Shown here: positions 45,353 through 54,835 of the stretch, one piece after another
Layout: each line of letters starts with the position of its first letter
Numbering within the stretch: the first letter of the stretch is position 1
Notes under the pieces: generated by a model
What the model saw: the letters and a program-made list of their open reading frames with translations, nothing else
The model's database searches: none
Told to the model about the DNA's origin: nothing
Translations under genes and position numbers: made by a program
Assembly: GCF_024462775.1 (NCBI RefSeq)
Contig: NZ_JANGCE010000012.1
Coordinates: 23,099-87,098, forward strand
Length of the DNA: 64,000 nucleotides
DNA from: Butyricicoccus faecihominis
GTDB taxonomy: Bacteria; Bacillota; Clostridia; Oscillospirales; Butyricicoccaceae
Reading direction: 5' to 3'

Positions 45353-45546
45353 GCCCTCGGCGCGCCGTTCTCGAAGGGACGTAACACTTCCTGAGAAACC
45401 ATGTCCCTTCGCTCGGCCGTACCGGCCTGTTTCATGCTCTCACTTATCCCAGTGCTTCGCTCTCGGCGCGCCGAGGGCGGCGCGCCCTACTTTTTATGTG
45501 ATGGCGTTACCATTTTGCTTTGCCTGACCTTATCTTAATGACATTG

Positions 45547-45630
45547 GTCACTTCGCTCCGCCGGACCGGCGTGTTTTTCGCGCCCATGTGGGTCGGCGCT
45601 TCGTTATTTGATAGGAAAGGGGTAAACTAC
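45547..45630. other. Gap between the mobile elements and cobD
   Basis: This short stretch contains the cobD ribosome site (AGGAAAGGGG) but no clear promoter, riboswitch or terminator. Transcription of cobD onwards may depend on readthrough or on promoter activity of the inserted elements. Confidence 0.4.
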
Positions 45631-46713
45631 ATGCAATATCAGCACGGGGGCGATGTGTATTCCTATGCCGAAGGGCACGGGGGCGCGCTGCCGACCGATC
45701 TTTCGGCGAATATCAACCCCTATGGGCCGCCCGAAAGCGTTTTAGCAGCGCTGCATGACGCGGTGGCGTTCTGCGGCCGGTACCCCGACCCCTATTGCCG
45801 CGCGGCGCGGCGCGCGGTCGGCGCGCGGGAGGGGATAGACCCCGCGTGGATCTACCCCGGCAACGGCGCGGCCGACGTGCTCGACCGGCTGGCGCTTGTT
45901 TTACGCCCGAAAACCGCGCTGCTGCTCGCACCCACCTTCGCCGAATATGAGCGCGCGCTCGGCGCGTGCGAAACGCGCTTTCACGCCCTGCGCGAGGACG
46001 AGGGCTTCGCGCTGACCGAGCGCATCCTGACCGACCTTTCGCCCGCGCCGGACGCGGTGTTCCTCTGCAACCCGAACAACCCGACCGGCCGCGCCGCCGA
46101 TCCCGCGCTGATGCGGAAAATCGCGGCGGTTTGCGAAAAAAACGATATCTGGCTGATCGTGGACGAGTGTTTTTCGGATTTCCTGACCGATGAAGCGCGG
46201 CATACGCTGAAGGATCTGCTGCCGCGCCATCAAAAGCTGGTGCTGCTGCGCGCCTACACCAAAATGTACGCCGTGCCCGGCGTGCGCTTCGGTTGGTGCA
46301 TGACGGCGAACCGTGATTTGATCGAAGCGCTGTATCAGGCGGGCCAGCCGTGGAACGTTTCGGTGTTCGCGCAGGCCTGCGCGGTCGCGGCGGCGGGCGA
46401 AGCGGCGTTCGCGCGGGATTCCGCGCAAAGAATCGCGGCGGAGCGGGCGTTTTTAAGAACCGAACTGGGCGCGCGGGGGCTTTGGGTTTGCCCGGGCGAA
46501 GCAAACTACCTGCTCTTCCGCGCTCATGACGAGTCGCTTGCCGAAAAGCTTGCGGCGCGGGGCGTACTGGTGCGGGATTGCTCCAATTACCGGGGCCTCG
46601 CGCGCGGCTATTACCGCACCGCCGTGCGCGGGCGGGCGGAGAGCGCGGCGCTTCTGGCCGCGCTCGACACGCTGAACGAGGGAGGAATGGACGGATGGCA
46701 AAAGCGATCATGA
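45631..46713 (+). CDS. cobD: Threonine-phosphate decarboxylase CobD
   Basis: This 360-residue PLP enzyme makes (R)-1-aminopropan-2-yl phosphate, the linker used by CbiB. It has HGGDVYSYAEGHG at the start, LSANINPYGPP, GNGAADVLDRLAL, CNPNNPTGR, VDECFSDFL and the PLP lysine in RAYTKMYAVPGVRFGW. The ATG at 45631 follows GGAAAGGGG. It is the first cobalamin gene after the insertion and overlaps cbiP by 19 bases. Confidence 0.93.
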   Translation: MQYQHGGDVYSYAEGHGGALPTDLSANINPYGPPESVLAALHDAVAFCGRYPDPYCRAARRAVGAREGIDPAWIYPGNGAADVLDRLALVLRPKTALLLAPTFAEYERALGACETRFHALREDEGFALTERILTDLSPAPDAVFLCNPNNPTGRAADPALMRKIAAVCEKNDIWLIVDECFSDFLTDEARHTLKDLLPRHQKLVLLRAYTKMYAVPGVRFGWCMTANRDLIEALYQAGQPWNVSVFAQACAVAAAGEAAFARDSAQRIAAERAFLRTELGARGLWVCPGEANYLLFRAHDESLAEKLAARGVLVRDCSNYRGLARGYYRTAVRGRAESAALLAALDTLNEGGMDGWQKRS

Positions 46714-48194
46714 TACAGGGCACGGCGTCCAACACGGGTAAAAGCCTGCTGACCGCCGCGCTTTGCCGTATTTTTTGGCAGGACGGCCTGCGCGCCGCGC
46801 CGTTCAAGGCGCAAAACATGGCGCTCAATTCCTTTATCACGGCGGATGGATTCGAGATCGGCCGGGCGCAGGCCATGCAGGCCGAGGCCGCCGGTATCCC
46901 GCCCGATGTGCGCATGAATCCGGTACTGCTCAAACCGTCGAGCGACGTCGGCTCGCAGGTGATCGTGAACGGCGTGGCGCGCGGCCACTATACGGCGCGG
47001 GAGTATTGGGCCCAAAAAAAAGCGCTGATTCCCGCCGTGCGGCAGGCGTATGAAAGCCTCGCCGCCGAATACGACGTGATCGTGATCGAGGGCGCGGGCA
47101 GCCCGGCGGAGATCAATTTAAAGCAGGATGATTTCGTCAACATGGGCATGGCGCGGATCGCAAACGCGCCCGTGCTGCTCGTCGGCGATATCGACCGGGG
47201 CGGCGTGTTCGCCGCGCTGTACGGCACGGTCATGCTGCTGGAGGAGGCGGAGCGCGCGCGCATTCGCGGGCTGATCGTCAACAAGTTCCGGGGCGACCCG
47301 GAGATACTAAAGCCGGGGCTTGGGCAGCTCGAAGCGCTCACCGGCAAGCCGGTCGCGGGCGTGGTGCCGTGGACGCCGCTCGATCTCGACGAGGAGGATT
47401 CGCTGTCCGATACGCTGCGGCAGGACGGCGGGCGGGAGCCCTTATGCGTCGCGGTCGTGCGGCTGCCGCGTCTGTCGAATTTTACGGATTTTGCGGCGCT
47501 GGGCCATGTGCCGGGCGTTGGCGTGCGCTATGCCGCCCGTCCGCAGGAGCTTATGAACGCCGATCTGATCATTTTGCCCGGCACCAAAAGTACGCTGTCG
47601 GATTTAAAGTGGCTGCGCGAAAGCGGCATGGAAGCCGCGATTTTAAAGCGACACGCGGCGGGCGCGCCGGTGTTCGGCGTGTGTGGCGGCTACCAGATGC
47701 TGGGCGAAACGATCAGCGACCCCGAAGGGGCCGAGGGCGGCGGCGAAATGCGCGGCCTTGGCCTATTGCCGGTCGATACCGTGTTCCGCCCGGAAAAAAC
47801 GACCGTGCAGGCGGCGGGCGCGCTGCAAACCGTAGCGGGCGCGCTCGCGCCCCTTTCCGGCATGGCGGTGCAGGGGTACGAGATCCACATGGGCGAAACG
47901 GTTCGCCGTCCGGGCGCGCGGCCGCTGGTCACGCTGCGGCGCGGCGAAATGGAAATAGAGGACGGCTGTCAGGCGGAAAACGCCTATGGCACCTATCTGC
48001 ACGGCGTGTTCGACGGGGAGGGCGTCGCCCCGCGGCTGGCCGAAACGCTTGCCGAAAAACGCGGCGTCACGCTCGCCGCCGCGCCCGTCAGCGAGGCGCA
48101 GTATAAGCAAACGCAGTATGACAAGCTGGCGGATACCGTGCGCGCGTCGCTCGATATGGCGCTTGTGTACCGTATTTTGGAGGAAAACGCATGA
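46695..48194 (+). CDS. cbiP: Cobyric acid synthase CbiP
   Basis: This 499-residue amidotransferase has the ATP-binding QGTASNTGKSLLTAALCRIF and PFKAQNMALNS, IEGAGSPAEINL, GDIDRGGVFAALYGT, and a glutaminase domain with VFGVCGGYQMLGE (catalytic Cys) and GYEIHMGET. It amidates the b, d, e and g side chains. The ATG at 46695 lies inside the end of cobD behind GGAGGAATGG. Confidence 0.95.
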   Translation: MAKAIMIQGTASNTGKSLLTAALCRIFWQDGLRAAPFKAQNMALNSFITADGFEIGRAQAMQAEAAGIPPDVRMNPVLLKPSSDVGSQVIVNGVARGHYTAREYWAQKKALIPAVRQAYESLAAEYDVIVIEGAGSPAEINLKQDDFVNMGMARIANAPVLLVGDIDRGGVFAALYGTVMLLEEAERARIRGLIVNKFRGDPEILKPGLGQLEALTGKPVAGVVPWTPLDLDEEDSLSDTLRQDGGREPLCVAVVRLPRLSNFTDFAALGHVPGVGVRYAARPQELMNADLIILPGTKSTLSDLKWLRESGMEAAILKRHAAGAPVFGVCGGYQMLGETISDPEGAEGGGEMRGLGLLPVDTVFRPEKTTVQAAGALQTVAGALAPLSGMAVQGYEIHMGETVRRPGARPLVTLRRGEMEIEDGCQAENAYGTYLHGVFDGEGVAPRLAETLAEKRGVTLAAAPVSEAQYKQTQYDKLADTVRASLDMALVYRILEENA

Positions 48195-48826
48195 ACATGA
48201 ATTTAACGCCCGCCGAGATCGAGCGGCGCAGCTTTGAGATCATCGCGGAGGAGCTGGGCGGCCGCACCTTCCCGGAGGGCATACGCGAGGTGGTGTGCCG
48301 CGTCATCCACACCAGCGCGGATTTTGACTATGCGGAAAACCTGCGCTTTTCGCCGGACGCGGTGGAGCGCGGCAAAGCCGCCCTGCTTGCGGGCGCGACG
48401 GTCGTGACCGATACCAACATGGCTTTCGCGGGCGTCAACAAGGCGGCGCTGCAAACGTGCGGCGCGGCGGCGCGCTGCTTCATGGCGGAGGAGGACGTTG
48501 CGCGCGAAGCGAAGGCGCGCGGCGTGACCCGCGCCGTGGTTTCGATGGAGCGGGCGGCGGCGCTCGAAGGGCCGGTGATCTTCGCCATCGGCAACGCGCC
48601 CACCGCGCTCATTCGGCTGCACGAGCTGATACGCGCGGGCGCGGCGTCGCCCGCGCTCGTGATCGGCGTGCCGGTCGGCTTTGTCAACGTGGTGGAAGCC
48701 AAGGAGTTGTTTGTAGGCGGCGCAACGCCGCATATCATCGCGCGCGGACGCAAGGGCGGCTCCAATGTGGCGGCCGCCATCGTCAACGCGCTGCTGTATC
48801 AGATCACCAAGCGGGAGGGATTCTAA
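48191..48826 (+). CDS. cbiC: Cobalt-precorrin-8 methylmutase CbiC
   Basis: This 211-residue enzyme moves a methyl group from C11 to C12 to give cobyrinate. The catalytic histidine lies in VCRVIHTSADFDY, followed by TDTNMAFAGVNK and FAIGNAPTALIRLHEL and VIGVPVGFVNVVEAKE. The ATG overlaps the cbiP stop; an ATG two codons later is a possible alternative start. Confidence 0.95.
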   Translation: MNMNLTPAEIERRSFEIIAEELGGRTFPEGIREVVCRVIHTSADFDYAENLRFSPDAVERGKAALLAGATVVTDTNMAFAGVNKAALQTCGAAARCFMAEEDVAREAKARGVTRAVVSMERAAALEGPVIFAIGNAPTALIRLHELIRAGAASPALVIGVPVGFVNVVEAKELFVGGATPHIIARGRKGGSNVAAAIVNALLYQITKREGF

Positions 48827-48829
48827 AGT

Positions 48830-49597
48830 ATGGGCAAAAAAGCATTGGCGGCGGTCAGCTTCGGCACCAGCTACCCGGAAGCGCGCGAGGCGATCAGCCG
48901 GATCGAGCGGGCGCTCGCCGCGGCCCGGCCCGAGCACCGGCTGTTCCGCGCGTTTACCTCGGGCATGGTGGCGGACCGGATCGAACGGGAAGAGGGCGTG
49001 CGCATTCCGAGCCCCGCGGCGCTCTTGGAGCGGCTCGCGGCGGAAGGGTACGACGAGGTGCTCTGCCAGAGCCTGCACGTGATCCCCGGGTTTGAATACG
49101 AAAAGCTGCAAAAGGCGATCGAGCCGTATGCGGCGCGGTTTAAAAAGCTGACGCTCGGCAAGCCGCTTTTGTGGGACACAAAGGATTATTTGCGCCTTTC
49201 TCGCGCGCTGCTCGCGCATATGCCGAAGCTTGACGCGGACGAAGCGTTCGTTTGGATGGGCCACGGCACCGACCACCCGGCGAACGCGGCGTACGCGCTG
49301 CTGGAAAACACCTTCCGCTTTGACGGGGCGGAGCGCGTGTACGTCGCCACGGTCGAAGGGTTCCCGAATTTCGATTATGTGCTGCGCCGCCTGCACCGGC
49401 AGGGCGTGAGCCGCGTGCGGCTGGCTCCGCTGATGGTCGTCGCGGGCGATCACGCGCAGAACGATCTAGCCGGGCCGGAGGAGGATAGCTGGAAGTCCGT
49501 TTTGGAGAGCGAGGGCTACCACGTCCAGTGCGATCTGCGCGGCCTTGGCGAATACGAAGAGGTGGCCGCGCTGTTCGCGGCGCATCTGCCCGCGTAA
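48830..49597 (+). CDS. cbiK: Sirohydrochlorin cobaltochelatase CbiK
   Basis: This 255-residue chelatase inserts cobalt into sirohydrochlorin, starting the anaerobic branch. VSFGTSYPEAREAIS at the start, WMGHGTDHPAN with the metal-binding His, and VVAGDHAQNDLAGPEEDSWK match CbiK. No signal peptide is present, so it is cytoplasmic. It is the last gene of the cobalamin locus; no terminator is obvious after it. Confidence 0.95.
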   Translation: MGKKALAAVSFGTSYPEAREAISRIERALAAARPEHRLFRAFTSGMVADRIEREEGVRIPSPAALLERLAAEGYDEVLCQSLHVIPGFEYEKLQKAIEPYAARFKKLTLGKPLLWDTKDYLRLSRALLAHMPKLDADEAFVWMGHGTDHPANAAYALLENTFRFDGAERVYVATVEGFPNFDYVLRRLHRQGVSRVRLAPLMVVAGDHAQNDLAGPEEDSWKSVLESEGYHVQCDLRGLGEYEEVAALFAAHLPA

Positions 49598-49735
49598 GAA
49601 CGAAGCGCCCACGCCCGCGTCCCGGAATATTTCGACAAAAGCCGCGTAAAAATCCAAAAATACACTTGATTACTCCTTAAAAGAATGATAAACTTTTTTT
49701 AACAAGAAAAGGGTTCGTTAAAAACTGAAACCGTG
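49598..49735. promoter_or_regulatory. Region between cbiK and the c-di-GMP riboswitch
   Basis: A weak promoter candidate TTGATT (49666-49671)/TAAACT (49689-49694) with 17-base spacing lies before the riboswitch. Otherwise nothing is recognisable. Confidence 0.4.
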
Positions 49736-49823
49736 AATAGTAAAACCGGGGAAATCCGGCGACACAAAGCTACAGGGCCTACCCTCCCTTTTGGGGAGCA
49801 CGGCTGCCAGCTGCCGCACAAAC
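49736..49823 (+). promoter_or_regulatory. Cyclic di-GMP-I (GEMM-I) riboswitch
   Basis: The conserved GEMM-I core is visible in order: AAAACC, a GGGGAAATCC tetraloop stem, CGACACAAAGCTACAGGGCC with following TA, a variable CCCTCC...GGGGAG hairpin, then CGGCTGCCAGCTGCCG. This matches the aptamer that binds cyclic di-GMP in many Clostridia. The 5' pairing strand of P1 is weak. It lies about 90 bases before the M60 peptidase start with an intrinsic terminator between them, so c-di-GMP should control whether the gene is transcribed. Confidence 0.88.
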
Positions 49824-49835
49824 AGGCGTCCCATG

Positions 49836-49874
49836 GGGCTGTTTTCTGTCATTGTGCAGAAAGCAGCCCTTTTT
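49836..49874 (+). terminator. Terminator in the riboswitch expression platform
   Basis: A 13-bp stem (49836-49848 with 49857-49869, one G-T pair) with an eight-base loop is followed by TTTTT. It lies between the c-di-GMP aptamer and the ribosome site of the metallopeptidase gene. Whether ligand binding favours or prevents it cannot be read with certainty. Confidence 0.85.
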
Positions 49875-49915
49875 GCAACCTATTAAGCGGGAGAAAGAGA
49901 GATGGAGTGAGAGAG

Positions 49916-52900
49916 ATGAAGGTACAAAAGCGATTTTTATCCGTTCTTTTGGCGGGCGCCATGCTCGTATCGCCGGTTCTGCCGGCGGCAAGGGCTGTGG
50001 ACGAGCCGGCAAGGCGCGGCGAAACGGGTGTTCGAGGCGGCATCAGCGCGACGCTGCGGCTGGATTATGCCCAGAAGCTGGATGAGATCAAAGAGCGAAA
50101 CGTCAGCGTCACCCTGATGAAAACGCAGGGCGGCAAAGTAACGGAAACGCTGGGCACCGTCGCGCTGGGGGACGGCGCGCGGACAGGGGCGCTCGACGCG
50201 GTTGTTTCCGCCCGCAATGCCGACGGCGGCGAGCTGGGCGGCGGCGAATGGCCCGGCTATCTGGACGTGTCCTTCGGCGATCTGCCGCGGGGAACATACA
50301 GCCTGCGCTTTTCCGGCACGGGGTATACGACCCATGAGCAGCCGGTCGATATGGATACTTACGCGCAGTCCGTCGTGCTCGGCACCGGCGACGGCACCTT
50401 TGGCCTTGGCGATGTGAACGGCGACGATAAGGTGGACGGCGCGGATTGGGACGAGCTGTCCGGCGCGCTGGGCGCCGTGGAAGAGGAGCAAATCCGGCAG
50501 TATGATCTGAACGGCGACGGCAAGATCGATATCATCGACCTTGCCTATATCAGCCGCCAGAGCCACGCCGAGGGCGAAGCCGAAACCTATAACACCGTGC
50601 TGCTCGCGCCGCCCGTGCAAGCGGAGGCGTTAAAAAACGAACTGGAACAAACGCTTGTTATAACGGGCGACGTTGCAAACCTGTTTCAGGAAAATACCGA
50701 ACCGGTCAAGCTGACCCCTAAGGAGGACGGCAAGCTCGCCATCCCGATCGAGCTGGACAAGCCTGTTGATATGGAGGTGATCGAGATCGCGACGCCCGAA
50801 CAGGACGGCGCGATACAAAAGGGCACCGTCATCGTCGAGGATAAGCAGGGAACAAAGACCGAATATCCCTTTGACAACACCCTGCCCGAGGGCGTGCACG
50901 CCATTGGCCGGTCGGCCGGGAGCAACGTGGTCACGATCAACCTTGGCGGTAAGGTGGCGGTTAAGAAGGTCACGATCTCGGTCACGCAGACCGCAAGCGG
51001 CAACTACGCCGTGGTCGATACCATCCGCTTTTTGCAGGATATCGTGCCGGAAAACCCCGTCGCGCCGAACAGCGTGGTCAAAACCGTGACCGCCGCGGAG
51101 GGGGACGCGCAGGTCACCCTGAAATGGGGCGAGCTGCCCAATGTAACGGGCTATAAGGTGCTGTGCAGCCTCAAGGAGGGCGGCGAGCCCAAGGAGCTGC
51201 ATGTGGACGTGCCCACCGCCGTGGTAACGGGGCTTAAAAACCTGCAAACCTACGCGTTTACCGTCACCCCCACAAATGGAGAGTGGGAGGGCAAGCCGTC
51301 TCAGGTCGTCGAAGCCACGCCGCAGCCCGCCAAAGCGCCGGACGCGCCCGACATGGTCAGCGTGCAGGCGCTCGACGGCGCGCTGAACGTTACATGGGGC
51401 AAATCCAAGAACGCGACCGCGTACGAGGTCTATTATACGGATAAACAAAATGCTTCGGTAAAGGATTATGTCCGCGCGGGCGGCGCGCTCTCCGCAACCC
51501 ATACGTCTGTTACCGGGCTAACGAACGATACGACGTATTATCTCTACGTCGTGGCCGTGAACGATGCCGGAAAAAGCGCTCCCTCCAAGATCGTGTCCGG
51601 CACGCCGGCGGCGGTCAAGTACGGCGAACCCGCGGGCCTGCCCACGCAGCTGACCCGTATCACGCGCGATCAGGTGCAAAGCATCGCGTTGAAGGATACC
51701 GGCAACGTCAGCACATCCAAGAGCACCAAACCCTTTACGACGGATTATCTGATGGATGGGGATTATCAAACCAACTGGACCTCGCAGTCTTGGGGCGACG
51801 GCAACTATACCCGCAGCAAGCAGCTCATTTACACCTTCAAAGACCCGGTGGATCTAAGCTATGTGATCTATGTGCCCCGGGCAGACGGCTATGAGAACTG
51901 CATGCGCCTGTACGGCGTAACGGTCTGGGACGAGGGCGACGACCTTGCCGGGCCGGGTACCGTGCTGGTTACGATGAACGGCAAAAACCAAACGCCGGTA
52001 AACGGTAAAATGGGCTCCGCGAAGGACGGCTACTTCGTCGCGCTGCCGTTCCCCGCGACCAAGGGCATCAAAAAGCTGGCCGTTGATATCGAGCAGACGG
52101 GGTACGGCGCGGTCGGCCTGTCTGAGGTCCTCTTCTTTGCGTACGATGAAACCAAGGATCTGGACAAGCAGATCGACGGCCTGTTTGAAGATCAGGCCCA
52201 TACCAAGCTGCGCGCGGACGTGACGGCGCAGCAGATCAGCGATCTTTCCGCGGCGCTTGCCGGGGACGAGGGCTACTATCTCTATCCGAATACCATGAAG
52301 GACGAGCTGAAGCTGGCGCAGGAGCTGCTCGCCGGCCAGAGCGCGGGCGTGGTGCTGCGCGGCGTCACGGCGCGCAGCAGCAGCGCGGATTCTGCGAAGT
52401 ACGGGCAGGGCGGCAGCGATCTGCAGCCGCTGGGCGCGGCGGCAAAGGCCGGGCAGGAGATCACGGTCTATGCCGAGGGCATTCCAGCGGGCGAAAGCGT
52501 CGCCCTGTGGGCAACGCAGTTCCACGCCGAGGCCGCCGCATGGCAGGCCAAGGTGGGCGAGCTGCAAAATGGGCGCAATGTGCTCACGGTGCCGCAGATC
52601 GGCAGCCAGACCACGCCGCGCGGCGGCAGCCTGTACTTTACCTATCATGGCGCGAACGGCGGGCAGATCACGCTGCACACGCGCCGGGCGACCGACGTGC
52701 CTGTTTTGGAGCTGGGCGACTGGTATACGCTGGACGAAGCCGGGCGCAAGGCGGTGCTCACGGCTTATATACAGGAGCTTACCGCGTACACCAAGACGAT
52801 CGCCGCGAACGGCAAGCAAAACAACTGCCTGAACGTGACCGAGCTTTCCCTCCCCACGGTGCTGCTTTCCCTGCCCGCCACGGCCGTGATGGATAATACC

Positions 52901-54835
52901 GCGAAGGGCGGCGCGGAAGAACAGGTGCGGATCCTGTACGACAATGTGCTTGCGTGGGAACAGCTGATGCATATCGCCAAGACGACGCAGGGCATCGACA
53001 ATACCTATGAAAAGAATGATATGACCTCCCGCCAGAATATCCGCTATATGCAGATGTTCGCAGGCGCGTTCATGTATGCCGCGGGCAGCCATGTGGGCGT
53101 GGAGTACGGCTCGTGCGGCGGGCTGGTATGCGGCAAGCCCGTGGACGATGCGACGGCAGAGAAAAACAAGCTGTTCGGCTGGGGCGTTGCCCATGAGATC
53201 GGCCATAATATGGACAAGCTGGGCAAGGCCGAATGCACGAACAATATCTACTCGCTCATGGTGCAGACCTTCGACGGTAAGGATAATACCCTGCCCTCCC
53301 GCTTGGAGGGCGGCAAGTACCCGCAGATCTTCACCAAGGTTGCGGAAGGCTACCCCGGCGCGTCGGGCGACGTCTTTGTGCAGCTCGGCATGTATTGGCA
53401 GCTGCATCTGGCCTATGACAATGGACAAAACGATGCAAACGGCCCCATGGATTTCTACAACCGCTTCTTCAAGAGTTGGAAAGCGGGAACGTACTTCGGC
53501 GATGCAACAAGCTACGACGACAAGGTGGCGCTGACCGCCGCCGGAACCGCAAACAAAGACCTGACCGAGTTCTTCACCCGCTGGGGCATGCAGCTAAGCG
53601 AAAGCACGAAAACCAAGCTTAAGGACTATGAAAAGGAGCCGCGCGCCATCTGGTATCTGGACGACAACAGCCGCCGCGACCGTTTAAACAGCGTGCCGCA
53701 GGGCGCCGGCAGCATTATTGCCACGGCGAAAAAAGAGGGCGATCATCAGGTGGTTCTCTCCATGCGCGCCGATATGACAGCGGGTAAGGTACGGGGCTAT
53801 GAGATTCGGCGAAACGATACCGTGATCGGCTTTACGACTGAAACCACCTTTACCGATGTGATCGGTTCGGCCAACCACATGAACTTTGCCTACACCGTGC
53901 AGGCCTACGATTCGCTGGGCAACGCCATTGGCGACGCGGTGCATGCGGGGGATATCCGCGTGGCCTACGATAAAACGCTGCGCGCCGATCAGTACACGAT
54001 CGACCGCGACGTAGACACCGTGACGGTCACCCTGACCAATGGGCCAACCGCCGTGTCCGGCGTCAAGCTGGTCAGCGAAAAGGCGCTCCCGCAAACCGGC
54101 GGCTACACCGTTACCGTGACAACGGAGCACGGCGATGTGGTGGCAAAGCAGGGGGATTACGGCAAGAATGAAGCGGTGGACGATGCGGACAGCTACCTTG
54201 CCTACTTTAACAAGCCCGGTACGGACTCCGCGGACAGCCGCATCTGGACGTATGATGCGACGAAGGTCGTCATGACGAATGTGCCGGAAAACGCGGCCGT
54301 ACAGCTCATCAGCTACGCCGGGGACGACGTGGCCTTTACCGAGGGCGGCGCGGCAGGTATCCTCAGCGCGGATTATGTATACGGCACGGAAACGGATGAC
54401 GTGATCAAAGCGGGCACGCTTGTGATCACCGGCACCTATCGCGGCGACCCTGTTTACAACACCCTGCGCGTTAAGGGCGAATTTACCGACAGCGCGCTGG
54501 ATGCGAACGGGGAACCGCAAGAGAAAACCACTCTTCGCTATCTGGACGGTTACGCGCTCTTCTTCGCGGAGATACCAGAGGATAAGGAAGTAAGCGATAT
54601 CAGCGACGGCGTCTTTATTTTCGTACCCAATGTGCAGCGGGAAGCGGAACTGCAAGGCGGGCAGTCGCACTGCGAGGGCGGCAGCCTGCTGCCCAGCCGC
54701 ATGATGGCGGAGCTGAGCCGCACGGACGATCCAAATAGCGCGGAAAACCAGTACCTAACGGCCAGCACTAGCTGGATCAGCGCGCCCGGCGGGGATAACC
54801 TGCCCACCATAGAACTGAAGGGGGCGATGGAATAA
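49916..54835 (+). CDS. Secreted M60-family metallopeptidase with dockerin-like, FN3 and F5/8C-like modules
   Basis: This 1639-residue protein has a Sec signal (residues 1-28, ...PVLPAARA). Next come a dockerin-like pair of calcium loops at about 161-215 (GDVNGDDKVDGADW and DLNGDGKIDIIDLAY), two fibronectin-III-like modules at about 388-570, an F5/8C-like carbohydrate-binding region at about 575-745, and an M60 domain at about 840-1235 with the zinc site VAHEIGHN (His1093) and downstream Glu in AECTNNIYS. M60 enzymes cleave mucins and other O-glycoproteins. The real start is the ATG at 49916, after the riboswitch; an upstream in-frame GTG would run through the aptamer. Its stop overlaps the SLH gene. 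Confidence 0.88.
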   Translation: MKVQKRFLSVLLAGAMLVSPVLPAARAVDEPARRGETGVRGGISATLRLDYAQKLDEIKERNVSVTLMKTQGGKVTETLGTVALGDGARTGALDAVVSARNADGGELGGGEWPGYLDVSFGDLPRGTYSLRFSGTGYTTHEQPVDMDTYAQSVVLGTGDGTFGLGDVNGDDKVDGADWDELSGALGAVEEEQIRQYDLNGDGKIDIIDLAYISRQSHAEGEAETYNTVLLAPPVQAEALKNELEQTLVITGDVANLFQENTEPVKLTPKEDGKLAIPIELDKPVDMEVIEIATPEQDGAIQKGTVIVEDKQGTKTEYPFDNTLPEGVHAIGRSAGSNVVTINLGGKVAVKKVTISVTQTASGNYAVVDTIRFLQDIVPENPVAPNSVVKTVTAAEGDAQVTLKWGELPNVTGYKVLCSLKEGGEPKELHVDVPTAVVTGLKNLQTYAFTVTPTNGEWEGKPSQVVEATPQPAKAPDAPDMVSVQALDGALNVTWGKSKNATAYEVYYTDKQNASVKDYVRAGGALSATHTSVTGLTNDTTYYLYVVAVNDAGKSAPSKIVSGTPAAVKYGEPAGLPTQLTRITRDQVQSIALKDTGNVSTSKSTKPFTTDYLMDGDYQTNWTSQSWGDGNYTRSKQLIYTFKDPVDLSYVIYVPRADGYENCMRLYGVTVWDEGDDLAGPGTVLVTMNGKNQTPVNGKMGSAKDGYFVALPFPATKGIKKLAVDIEQTGYGAVGLSEVLFFAYDETKDLDKQIDGLFEDQAHTKLRADVTAQQISDLSAALAGDEGYYLYPNTMKDELKLAQELLAGQSAGVVLRGVTARSSSADSAKYGQGGSDLQPLGAAAKAGQEITVYAEGIPAGESVALWATQFHAEAAAWQAKVGELQNGRNVLTVPQIGSQTTPRGGSLYFTYHGANGGQITLHTRRATDVPVLELGDWYTLDEAGRKAVLTAYIQELTAYTKTIAANGKQNNCLNVTELSLPTVLLSLPATAVMDNTAKGGAEEQVRILYDNVLAWEQLMHIAKTTQGIDNTYEKNDMTSRQNIRYMQMFAGAFMYAAGSHVGVEYGSCGGLVCGKPVDDATAEKNKLFGWGVAHEIGHNMDKLGKAECTNNIYSLMVQTFDGKDNTLPSRLEGGKYPQIFTKVAEGYPGASGDVFVQLGMYWQLHLAYDNGQNDANGPMDFYNRFFKSWKAGTYFGDATSYDDKVALTAAGTANKDLTEFFTRWGMQLSESTKTKLKDYEKEPRAIWYLDDNSRRDRLNSVPQGAGSIIATAKKEGDHQVVLSMRADMTAGKVRGYEIRRNDTVIGFTTETTFTDVIGSANHMNFAYTVQAYDSLGNAIGDAVHAGDIRVAYDKTLRADQYTIDRDVDTVTVTLTNGPTAVSGVKLVSEKALPQTGGYTVTVTTEHGDVVAKQGDYGKNEAVDDADSYLAYFNKPGTDSADSRIWTYDATKVVMTNVPENAAVQLISYAGDDVAFTEGGAAGILSADYVYGTETDDVIKAGTLVITGTYRGDPVYNTLRVKGEFTDSALDANGEPQEKTTLRYLDGYALFFAEIPEDKEVSDISDGVFIFVPNVQREAELQGGQSHCEGGSLLPSRMMAELSRTDDPNSAENQYLTASTSWISAPGGDNLPTIELKGAME

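Larger units (their letters stand above)
43985..45546. mobile_element. MITE-like repeat element, copy 3, interrupted by an IS
   Basis: The element is bounded by CAATGTCATT (43985-43994) and AATGACATTG (45537-45546). Removing the IS and one target duplication leaves about 262 bp, close to the 259-bp element at 20610-20868 and the inverse of it. The inner arms GTAGGGCGCG and CGCGCCCTAC flank the insertion point on its two sides. It separates cbiB from cobD. Confidence 0.78.

Noticed and set aside
49733..49915. N-terminal extension of the M60 protein from an upstream GTG
   Set aside because: The frame would translate through the c-di-GMP aptamer and its terminator; the ATG at 49916 is followed by a normal signal peptide.
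51854..53428. A 524-codon open frame on the minus strand
   Set aside because: It is antisense to the M60 peptidase gene and has no protein-family features.
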